Virus record (IMG/VR): IMGVR_UViG_3300006810_000538
Coordinates: 1-20,453 of that record
Source of the DNA: a virus
Length of the DNA stretch: 20,453 nucleotides
Strand: one strand, 5' to 3'
A model generated the notes under the pieces. That model was given only the letters and a program-made list of their open reading frames with translations. It searched no databases and was not told where the DNA came from. Position 1 is the first letter of the stretch. The number at the start of each line of letters is the position of its first letter. Made by a program: the position numbers and the translations under genes. Shown piece by piece: positions 14,985 through 20,107 of this stretch.

Positions 14985-15272
14985 TTAGGAAATGGATTCA
15001 ACTTCACCATTGTAAATTCCTGACCCGCCACCAGTGGTTTCAGTGATAACAACGGACTCACCAACCTCGAAGTTAGTACCCGGGTCGGTAATTGTAACAC
15101 TGCCGGAGATTTCTCCGCCGACAGTATTGACTGTGCCCTGAGCTGTATCACCATTGGTTCCACCTAAGATGGAAACAGGTACTGCCGTTGCGTCAGCGTT
15201 GGCCGGAGAGAAAAACTCTGTTAGGGTAAAGTTGTTCAGGGTGGCGATGCCACCCGTAGAACCTCCAGTCAG
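14985..15272 (-). CDS. In-frame extension of the tail tube (95 codons), probably by UAG readthrough
   Basis: Directly after the tube's UAG (15273-15275) the same frame is open for 95 codons to a TAA. It holds no ATG, GTG or TTG codon at its start, so it is not an ordinary gene. The product is Gly/Thr/Val-rich and beta-like: TGGSTGGIATLNNFTLTEFF, then ISGSVTITDPGTNFEVGES and an ending YNGEVESIS. Its VTITDPGTNFEVGESVVI pattern matches a repeat in the 245-residue protein at 7647-8384. C-terminal Ig-like or beta tube domains made by recoding are known in siphophages (usually by frameshift, for example SPP1 gp17.1*). Here the frame is unchanged, so stop readthrough fits. A less likely alternative is initiation at a rare AUC 12 nt after GGAGGT. 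Confidence 0.6.
   Translation of the reverse strand: MTGGSTGGIATLNNFTLTEFFSPANADATAVPVSILGGTNGDTAQGTVNTVGGEISGSVTITDPGTNFEVGESVVITETTGGGSGIYNGEVESIS
15239..15255 (-). promoter_or_regulatory. Strong stem-loop 17 nt downstream of tail tube UAG
   Basis: On the minus strand GGGTGGC-ATC-GCCACCC, a perfect 7-bp GC-rich stem with 3-nt loop, lies inside the extension frame and has no T run. It is a candidate cis-stimulator of readthrough, or a structure presenting AUC as a start. Confidence 0.55.
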
Positions 15273-15839
15273 CTAACTAGCAAGAGTCAGGTGGTAAGGA
15301 CCGTAACCGGTGAGTGTACATTCCCAGGACACGATGCTCGTAACTTCGTTAGACTCGGTGTAGCCAGTCAAGGTACCGTAACCCTCAACAGTCTCAGTGG
15401 TGCCAGTAGGACCAACACGCTTGAAAGCAACGCGAAGACCGTCAGCCACGGTATTCTGCTCGGTCAGGCGAAGAACCTTGTAAGCAGCGTCGTTGAAGTC
15501 TGCAATACCAGAAAGGGAGATACTGAAGCTCTTGGTGGTAGCTACGGCTTGAGAATAACCTTTGGTCTCGTCGTCGTAGGTGTAGATCTCTTCAGAACCG
15601 GTATCAGTCTCAAGGGCAGCGTTTGTCAAACTGGCCAAACGGATGCCAGCATCAGTGCCGTCCATCGCGTAAGCAACGGAATCTACAGTGAAGATACCAT
15701 TACTATAAGAGACGGTAGCATCGGAAGTAGGAGGGGTGGTGCTGTCGAGCGCTGGGTTGCTCGCAAAGTCGGTGATCAGAGAGTTCTGAACAGGGACAAT
15801 GTAAAAATCGTAGCCAAATGCGGCTGAAAAGTTTGCCAT
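15273..15839 (-). CDS. Major tail tube protein
   Basis: A 188-residue protein with the features of the siphophage tail tube family: N-terminal strand (FSAAFGYDFYIVPV), the core KSFSISLSGIADFNDAAYKVLR, and the C-terminal beta part (RVGPTGTTETVEGYGTLTGY, SIVSWECTLTGYGPYHLTL). Hexamers of it stack around the tape measure. It lies between the tail terminator and the tape measure, as expected. There is no Shine-Dalgarno sequence; a 5-bp stem-loop (15848-15861) ends 8 nt before the ATG. The UAG stop is followed by a 95-codon in-frame open extension, so a minor, longer form of about 284 residues is predicted. Confidence 0.85.
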   Translation of the reverse strand: MANFSAAFGYDFYIVPVQNSLITDFASNPALDSTTPPTSDATVSYSNGIFTVDSVAYAMDGTDAGIRLASLTNAALETDTGSEEIYTYDDETKGYSQAVATTKSFSISLSGIADFNDAAYKVLRLTEQNTVADGLRVAFKRVGPTGTTETVEGYGTLTGYTESNEVTSIVSWECTLTGYGPYHLTLAS

Positions 15840-15847
15840 AGGAGAAA

Positions 15848-15861
15848 CGGGCGAAAGCCCG
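15848..15861 (-). promoter_or_regulatory. Stem-loop 8 nt before the tail tube start
   Basis: On the minus strand CGGGC-TTTC-GCCCG, a 5-bp GC stem plus a possible outer G-U pair, is followed by TTTCTCCT and the ATG. The short T-rich tail makes it also resemble a weak terminator, but it is placed like the other pre-start hairpins. Confidence 0.5.
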
Positions 15862-15914
15862 CACGAAGGTACCTCAGACCCGCATGGGGCCGTTGCCTTA
15901 GATTGCCAAACCCT

Positions 15915-16349
15915 TTACTCTGCCAAAATCGGCATGTCGCCTTTAATTACTAGCATAGTCTGAACCTGTGCTCCAATCCCGTCTGCTACCGCAACAGTTT
16001 CAAAGCTTGTAGAACCCGCAAAGCGCTGCATGGCACGAGCGACCGCAGCAGTTAACTCCAATCCAGTGGCGGGCTCCCAGCAAATAAAGAAGACTTTCCA
16101 GTCAATGTATATGTCGGATCCTGAAGTCAAATAATCGCGGCGCTTTACGTCGGCTGCATCATGAATAACAACTTCGACGCCGCCGATCTTTTTGATAGCA
16201 GGTAAATCTTGTCCTGGGGTGACGACAGATATAGCAGGAGCAGTCTGACCAGCCCGGAAGGAGTATTCTCCGATCAAAAGAGGGAAACTACTGTCAGCCA
16301 CCAAAGTGTCGTAGATAACCTGTGCTGAAGTAGGAAATTGCTGTGCCAC
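15915..16349 (-). CDS. Tail terminator / tail completion protein
   Basis: A 144-residue protein with GTG start (GAG 4-5 bases upstream). The pattern of an N-terminal helix (SAQVIYDTLVADSSFPLLIG), strands with a polar loop (IYIDWKVFFICWEP), a helix (ELTAAVARAMQRFAG) and C-terminal strands fits the alpha/beta fold of tail terminators (lambda gpU-like), which cap the tube and bind the neck. It lies directly before the tube gene, as usual for this role. Assignment is by position and fold impression. The HNH gene is divergent from it, with 121 bases between the two start codons. Confidence 0.68.
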   Translation of the reverse strand: MAQQFPTSAQVIYDTLVADSSFPLLIGEYSFRAGQTAPAISVVTPGQDLPAIKKIGGVEVVIHDAADVKRRDYLTSGSDIYIDWKVFFICWEPATGLELTAAVARAMQRFAGSTSFETVAVADGIGAQVQTMLVIKGDMPILAE

Positions 16350-16424
16350 AGGCTCAAAAATGCTATTTTAGTTTACCTGGCTGGTACCATAGAGATAGAC
16401 ATACCACCCGGAGGCCAAGCGCTG

Positions 16425-16469
16425 ATGAAAGAACATTTCTCCAGTGGTGTCGTCTTTACTAATATCTGA
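16425..16469 (+). CDS. Possible 14-codon leader ORF coupled to the HNH gene
   Basis: ATG at 16425 has the better ribosome site (CCGGAGG about 9 bases upstream) and encodes MKEHFSSGVVFTNI, ending with TGA one base before the HNH ATG at 16471 (TGAGATG). The layout suggests translational coupling that limits nuclease synthesis. It could also be chance. Confidence 0.3.
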   Translation: MKEHFSSGVVFTNI

Positions 16470-16470
16470 G

Positions 16471-16923
16471 ATGCACCGATCCCAGGATTACCTCCCCGTT
16501 TACGAGAGGATTTCAGATTATTTGTACAACATGTCAGCCCTGACACGCCGAGAAGCTCGCCACCAATGGCGCACTGCTATTAAAGAATGCTGGAACAATC
16601 GTTGCGCCTACTGCGGTGCTACACCTATTGTCGACGAATCTCTTACAGACTTGACAATTGATCACGTCAGGCCTAAGAGCAACGGAGGTGAGGACAGGAC
16701 CACGAATTGTATTCCCGCTTGCCAAAAATGCAACCAAGACAAGTCTAGTCAAGAATGGATGGCCTGGTTTCGAATGCAGCCCTTCTACACCATCGAAGCA
16801 GAGTGGCGCATTCAACAATGGCTAAAAGGCGGGATCAACGGCTTTGGCCCGTACTCCGAGGAGGACGTCAAAATCGTTGAAGAATACGCCAATAAGATGA
16901 TTGGAGAGTGGCCCTCTAGCTGA
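16471..16923 (+). CDS. HNH homing-type endonuclease (zinc-bound), opposite strand
   Basis: A 150-residue protein from ATG 16471 (upstream GTG codons at 16444/16447 and an internal ATG at 16531 are alternatives). The core is a Cys-type HNH: CAYCG (C45, C48), DH at 64-65 (LTIDHVRPKSNGG), N79, then CQKCN (C84, C87, N88). The C-terminal part WMAWFRMQPFYT and the preceding RREARHQWRTAIKECW match an HNH family frequent in cyanophages (from memory). Unlike the surrounding operon it is on the plus strand, between the chaperone's second part and the tail terminator, and its 3' end overlaps the chaperone 3' end by 8 bases. These are signs of insertion as a mobile gene. No flanking direct repeats or intron-like boundaries were seen. 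Confidence 0.88.
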   Translation: MHRSQDYLPVYERISDYLYNMSALTRREARHQWRTAIKECWNNRCAYCGATPIVDESLTDLTIDHVRPKSNGGEDRTTNCIPACQKCNQDKSSQEWMAWFRMQPFYTIEAEWRIQQWLKGGINGFGPYSEEDVKIVEEYANKMIGEWPSS

Positions 16924-17530
16924 GGGTTACATCCTCCTCTGCAATGACCTTGGTAGGAATCTCGGGCAACGTCAGGTCGTAGAAGTTACCAGCAGGATCC
17001 GAGAAGGTTCGGACCTCGCCTGACGCCGATTCCAAGGCAATAAGGAACCCCTTGTACCCCGCCTCTGTTTTGCGCGGACCGACAAGGATGGCATCATGCG
17101 CAAAAAGCGCATATTGACCCCCTACTCTGCCTCGGGCAGAAGGAGAAACATCCTTGTAACAGAACAACGCCCAGCCAGGCAGCTCTTTGGCTTTGATCAT
17201 ATGAACATAGCAGGCTGCGTAGTACCCCGCAGGTCCTTGGCCCTCCAAAGGCTTGAACATTGCAAAATCTAACGGGCTTGCAGGTTTCTTGCTGCTTTTA
17301 GGATCTCTTTGACTGTTTGCGTAAACTGCAGTATTAAGAGCCACTGGCAATTCAAGCTCATGCAGCTCTGTACGACGCAGATCCAGCATCTTGTGATAAC
17401 CCCTCAGAACATATTCGTAAGGTAGCTGGTAAAAGCGATCCCAAGAGTACTCAGGGTCTCCTGGGAATGCCTTTTTCATCTTCCAGTAAATGTCCTCCCA
17501 GTCGGGCTCGACACTTTCACCAGCGCCTAC
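16916..17530 (-). CDS. Tail assembly chaperone, second part (T-like), made by -1 frameshift
   Basis: The -1 frame is open from the slippery site (17530) through an in-frame ATG at 17479 to TAG at 16918-16916, about 204 codons. Residues before the ATG (VGAGESVEPDWEDIYWK) continue naturally into MKKAFPGDPEYSWDRFYQLPYEYV. The ATG has no good ribosome site (GGAGG is 14 bases away), which favours expression as a fusion. By analogy with lambda G/GT this part would bind the tape measure while the first part binds tube protein. Its sequence is mixed alpha/beta (YYAACYVHMIKAKELPGWALF) and I recognise no named domain. Fusion length would be about 386 residues. It could alternatively be an independent gene of 187 residues. 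Confidence 0.75.
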   Translation of the reverse strand, partial: VGAGESVEPDWEDIYWKMKKAFPGDPEYSWDRFYQLPYEYVLRGYHKMLDLRRTELHELELPVALNTAVYANSQRDPKSSKKPASPLDFAMFKPLEGQGPAGYYAACYVHMIKAKELPGWALFCYKDVSPSARGRVGGQYALFAHDAILVGPRKTEAGYKGFLIALESASGEVRTFSDPAGNFYDLTLPEIPTKVIAEEDVTLS

Positions 17531-18075
17531 TTTTTTTCGATTTCGCCAAGATCCTCGCTGTCAGGACCCTCTTCGTCGCCTTTGTCGACAAGGCGCTCCA
17601 GGCTCTTCATCTCTTCGTCCCTAAAAAGGCCCGACAAGGCGTCTACAAGGTCTTCGTGGAGGTCGATGACGTCAGTCATCCCAATCTCATCATTGACGCG
17701 ATACAGGAGCATACAGTAGGCAGCCATAAGCTGCTTCTTTTGCTCACTCGCCATCATCGTTGTTGCAAGTTCAGCAATTTCGTCAGCGAACTCGTCGGCA
17801 ATAGGATATTCACACTTTTCGGGCTCACTGACAGCCAGTACGACCTGCTGATAGGCGTCCTGCTGGCCTAGCTCGAACTTAGCGCCAACAGCGCGAGAGA
17901 TCCTCATTACCATTTTCAATACATCGTCCTGAGCGTTGACATTCGCCATGAACGATTTCTCTCCTACAGTTAGGAATCCCTTGCGCTCGATCTCAATTTT
18001 ACCGCTAACATCGCTGCCTAGCGTCTCAATGCGAGAGTTGACCCTAGGTGCGACCACGAAAGGAAGCTTACTCAT
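17527..18075 (-). CDS. Tail assembly chaperone, first part (G-like)
   Basis: A 182-residue acidic protein: a short beta N-terminus (LPFVVAPRVNSRIETLG), strands, then helices (DDVLKMVMRISRAVGAKFELG, ADEFADEIAELATTMMASEQ) and a strongly acidic tail ending in EIEKK. This matches the general make-up of siphophage G-type chaperones. The last codons GAA AAA AAG TAG contain the A AAA AAG slippery heptamer, and the -1 frame continues into the next ORF. It keeps tube or tape-measure protein soluble and sets their joining; it is not expected in the virion. It follows the neck genes and is preceded by a 6-bp stem-loop (18084-18098) ending 8 nt before the ATG, with no Shine-Dalgarno sequence in the spacer. 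Confidence 0.78.
   Translation of the reverse strand: MSKLPFVVAPRVNSRIETLGSDVSGKIEIERKGFLTVGEKSFMANVNAQDDVLKMVMRISRAVGAKFELGQQDAYQQVVLAVSEPEKCEYPIADEFADEIAELATTMMASEQKKQLMAAYCMLLYRVNDEIGMTDVIDLHEDLVDALSGLFRDEEMKSLERLVDKGDEEGPDSEDLGEIEKK
17530..17536 (-). promoter_or_regulatory. Programmed -1 frameshift site (A AAA AAG)
   Basis: In frame GAA AAA AAG TAG gives heptamer A AAA AAG in the exact X XXY YYZ register of E. coli dnaX, immediately before the zero-frame stop. A GAGGA lies about 14 bases upstream, a possible Shine-Dalgarno-like stimulator. Downstream only a short GTCG/CGAC stem is seen. After slippage the next codon is GTA and the -1 frame runs to 16916. Confidence 0.82.
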
Positions 18076-18083
18076 TAGGGATA

Positions 18084-18098
18084 CCAGTTAAAAACTGG
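18084..18098 (-). promoter_or_regulatory. Stem-loop 8 nt before the chaperone start
   Basis: On the minus strand CCAGTT-TTT-AACTGG, a perfect 6-bp stem with 3-nt loop, starts 13 nt after the upstream TAA. The spacer TATCCCTA (8 nt) contains no Shine-Dalgarno sequence. Confidence 0.55.
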
Positions 18099-18111
18099 AC
18101 TAGAGTACCTA

Positions 18112-18636
18112 TTACAGGTTACGCTTAAGAAAATCATCAAAATCAAATTGAGCAACAGGCCCATCCCCGTACAAAACAGAAGATATCCATGGCCGAGGCG
18201 GCAGGTAGATAGGCCTTGCTGATGTGTTACCGTAAGGCTGAATATAGCCGCCATTGTGAACGATATTTGCGTAAGAAGCGCCATAGGACACGCTGATACC
18301 ACCATCTACAACTGCGACCTTCACGGATCTCGCTAGCTCCCCGGTATCGTAGATGTCCCTAGCACCACCCTTCCAGCTCCACACACTAGATTTTAAAGCC
18401 TCAGTGAGAGCAGCTTCAACCTCTTGAGCCAGATTGGACATTACCTCATTAAGTCGCTTCTCTGCTTCAGCTAGCATGCTTTCTTCGTCAATGGCGTCGA
18501 CGACCTTTTCCGTCTTAGCTTTAAAGCCAATAGGGAGACCCATCTTAAGACCTATAACAGGTACCTTCAACTCTCCCAGATACCCCTTACTGTTGCCTAG
18601 AGTTTTTGCTAAGTTATCGGTTGTATTGACTTTCAT
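18112..18636 (-). CDS. Neck protein, HK97 gp10-like
   Basis: A 174-residue protein with the HK97-gp10 signature in its second half: a helix (LAEAEKRLNEVMSNLAQEVEAAL), then DIYDTGELARSVKV, then SYGASYANIVHNGGYI and a closing ARPIYLPPRPWI. The 'TGxLxxSxxV...YAxIVHxGG...PRPWI' pattern is diagnostic of this family. These proteins sit at the head-tail neck and help tail attachment. The ATG overlaps the stop of the preceding stopper-like gene (TAATG), so the two are coupled. The chaperone follows after a 36-base gap. Confidence 0.82.
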   Translation of the reverse strand: MKVNTTDNLAKTLGNSKGYLGELKVPVIGLKMGLPIGFKAKTEKVVDAIDEESMLAEAEKRLNEVMSNLAQEVEAALTEALKSSVWSWKGGARDIYDTGELARSVKVAVVDGGISVSYGASYANIVHNGGYIQPYGNTSARPIYLPPRPWISSVLYGDGPVAQFDFDDFLKRNL

Positions 18637-19169
18637 TAGTTCTGAAGCTCTGTACCAGTAAGCTGGATTTCAACGCCGCCAATCTCGCTATAGATAATCT
18701 GGTCAATCCCTTGGCCGCCGTATCTACCGCTAGACCGCTGAATTTTAGCTGCTGGCATGATCTGGTCATCGCCAAAGCGGAAACGGCACGCAGTACCAGT
18801 GGCCAGCCAATCGTACTGCGTTGTTACCTGGACCCAGGTAAAGCCAGTCTCGTCTCCAACCAATAAGTCGTAGTCAGCAGGAACCGTAGTAAAGTCTAAA
18901 GCATAGCCACGATAATAGAACTGGTCGCCACTTGCTCCAGGCATCATTTGTCCATCGAGCTGGCTAGACAGGGGAATGGGTTTAGATCCTGAAGAGACCC
19001 CACTGTACTGCTGCCTATTGATAAAAAGACGCACAAGGTAAGAATCCCCCGCAGCCTCCACCCAACGGCCATTCACAAGGCTCACAGCGCCCAATGAGGG
19101 CACTAGCAGCCTTCCGTTCTGGTATGGAAGCAACGGAGACGTACTAGCCATGGGATTCTCATAATCCAC
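18636..19169 (-). CDS. Head-tail stopper-like neck protein
   Basis: A 177-residue beta-rich protein (YLVRLFINRQQYSGV, QFYYRGYALDFTTVPADYDLL, FTWVQVTTQYDWLATGTACR, ending GGVEIQLTGTELQN). It occupies the head-completion/stopper slot between the helical adaptor-like gene and the gp10-like gene, and the beta make-up agrees. GTG at 19169 is favoured by GGAAG five bases upstream; an ATG at 19151 would shorten it by six residues. Its stop overlaps the next start. It is assigned by position and fold impression, not by a named motif. Confidence 0.68.
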   Translation of the reverse strand: MDYENPMASTSPLLPYQNGRLLVPSLGAVSLVNGRWVEAAGDSYLVRLFINRQQYSGVSSGSKPIPLSSQLDGQMMPGASGDQFYYRGYALDFTTVPADYDLLVGDETGFTWVQVTTQYDWLATGTACRFRFGDDQIMPAAKIQRSSGRYGGQGIDQIIYSEIGGVEIQLTGTELQN

Positions 19170-19233
19170 CTAGTCTTCCAGTACGCGCCCCGCGCCATTT
19201 TCAGCTTACCTTCGGACTTCGTCCTCGCTACGC

Positions 19234-19407
19234 TTATGTACGACACTTACTACAGAACTCGATTTCACCACTTAAATACTTAGCATAAGCAGCATTCATT
19301 GGTACAAACTCTTCACAGCTCTTGCACCATACTTGAACAATCTCTGCCTTACCGATAGCAGCCATCATCTCATTAACTTCTGGTGAATTTTCAGGATGAC
19401 CAGACAT
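19234..19407 (-). CDS. Small zinc-ribbon protein (57 aa)
   Basis: From ATG 19407 (a TTG at 19419 would give 61 residues). There are two CxxC pairs, WCKSC and FCSKC, about 26 residues apart, a likely zinc ribbon, and an acidic helical N-terminus (SPEVNEMMAAIGKAEIV). It sits between two neck genes, an odd place for a zinc protein, and is followed by a gap of 64 bases with short GC hairpins. A possible extended -10 (TGGTACTAT, 19432-19440) lies upstream. The role is unknown: small regulator or accessory neck factor. Confidence 0.62.
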   Translation of the reverse strand: MSGHPENSPEVNEMMAAIGKAEIVQVWCKSCEEFVPMNAAYAKYLSGEIEFCSKCRT

Positions 19408-19440
19408 AGTGGCTTGCAATAAAGTTGCCTTATAGTACCA

Positions 19441-19857
19441 TCAGGAACGAATCAGACTGGCATGACCTGCATGTCCTCCGCTTCCACCGCCCGGTAAAAC
19501 ACTGCCAAGGCAAGAGCAAAACGCAAAATAACGCGCAATTTCAGCCCGAATGTTGGCTTTTTCCTGGGTTGTGCCTGCTACACCGTTACCGACAACCTCC
19601 CACTCCAATACATCGGCTTTAACCAGTACCTTACCCTCAGTATCACCTAAATTCTGGTTGGATTCTGCCTGATCAGCTGCCTCATACTCATCTAAAAGAG
19701 CCCTTACACGCAAAACCGCAGCGTCAGACATCTCCTGGAGCTGATTCATACAGCTCTGAGTGCAATCAAGTACATAAGTGCCAAATGGTAACATCAAACA
19801 CTCGATAATACGCAGATCATCGCCTGCTACCCAGCTTCCTGAAGTGTCTAAAGCCAT
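19441..19857 (-). CDS. Head-tail adaptor-like protein
   Basis: About 138 residues from ATG 19857 (GTG at 19860 just before is possible). The protein is largely helical: LRIIECLMLPFGTYVLDC, MNQLQEMSDAAVLRVRALLDEYEAADQAE, ANIRAEIARYFAFCSCLG, with a Gly/His-rich tail. Length, helical content and position as first gene of the neck cluster match the connector/adaptor (SPP1 gp15/HK97 gp6) type, which docks under the portal. The family was not recognised directly. A plausible minus-strand promoter (19897-19926) lies about 40 bases upstream, so this may be the first gene of the neck/tail operon. Confidence 0.6.
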   Translation of the reverse strand: MALDTSGSWVAGDDLRIIECLMLPFGTYVLDCTQSCMNQLQEMSDAAVLRVRALLDEYEAADQAESNQNLGDTEGKVLVKADVLEWEVVGNGVAGTTQEKANIRAEIARYFAFCSCLGSVLPGGGSGGHAGHASLIRS

Positions 19858-19895
19858 CACTGGTACTCTATGCGGTCAAAGTTAGTCTGCCAACC

Positions 19896-19904
19896 TGTTA
19901 TAAT
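19896..19904 (+). promoter_or_regulatory. Extended -10 promoter, plus strand
   Basis: TGTTATAAT is a perfect TGnTATAAT element. No clear -35 is present, which extended -10 promoters tolerate. The start site would be near 19911, so the downstream gene should begin at ATG 19927 rather than 19870. Confidence 0.45.
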
Positions 19905-19926
19905 GAAGGAACTAGCTGGTCGACAA
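19897..19926 (-). promoter_or_regulatory. Candidate promoter for the neck/tail operon
   Basis: On the minus strand TTGTCG (19926-19921), an 18-base spacer and TATAAC (19902-19897) match sigma-70 boxes at 4/6 and 5/6. The predicted start is about 30 bases before the adaptor-like ATG. The -10 overlaps the plus-strand -10 at 19896-19904. Confidence 0.4.
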
Positions 19927-20106
19927 ATGGTAATAAACTCCCTAGCTCTCCTCCTAGCAGTACGCTGCCAATCAGTAGATGGCGCAAAACAGCTCTTAGC
20001 CCGCTTCTATCACCAGATGACAGAACAACAGGCTAAAACCTTCATGAATCGCACCATAATGCTTCTGGAACCCAAAGAACGTGATTGGTTGAGAGATCTG
20101 GTATAA
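19927..20106 (+). CDS. Small helical protein on the plus strand (59 aa), unknown
   Basis: Plus-strand ORF divergent from the late operon. ATG 19927 is chosen because the promoter-like TGTTATAAT lies just upstream; upstream in-frame ATGs at 19870 and 19903 would give 78 and 67 residues. The protein is helical and basic (LALLLAVRCQSVDGAKQLLARF, MTEQQAKTFMNRTIMLLEPKERDWLRDLV). It could be a small regulator or early protein, but no family is recognised. AAGGA lies about 16 bases before the ATG, rather far. The second extended -10 (20099-20107) overlaps its stop codon. Confidence 0.42.
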   Translation: MVINSLALLLAVRCQSVDGAKQLLARFYHQMTEQQAKTFMNRTIMLLEPKERDWLRDLV

Positions 20107-20107
20107 T
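20099..20107 (+). promoter_or_regulatory. Second extended -10 promoter, plus strand
   Basis: TGGTATAAT, a perfect TGnTATAAT element, overlaps the stop of the small plus-strand gene. It would transcribe the non-coding stretch that follows. No convincing -35. Confidence 0.4.

Noticed and set aside
14879-15163. 94-residue minus-strand ORF after the tail tube
   Set aside because: It runs through the terminator at 14926-14950 and lies in a different frame from the better supported tube extension; its composition is unlike phage structural proteins.
15273-17529. Idea that the phage reads all UAG as sense
   Set aside because: UAG ends several genes cleanly, for example at 3830 where the next ATG abuts it and at 5618, and the zero frame after the chaperone UAG closes within 17 codons. 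General recoding is therefore unlikely.
2268-19440. Shared late promoter built on ATGGTAC (seen near 2276, 16390 and 19440)
   Set aside because: Three copies of a 7-mer are near chance for 20 kb on two strands, and the flanking bases do not agree.
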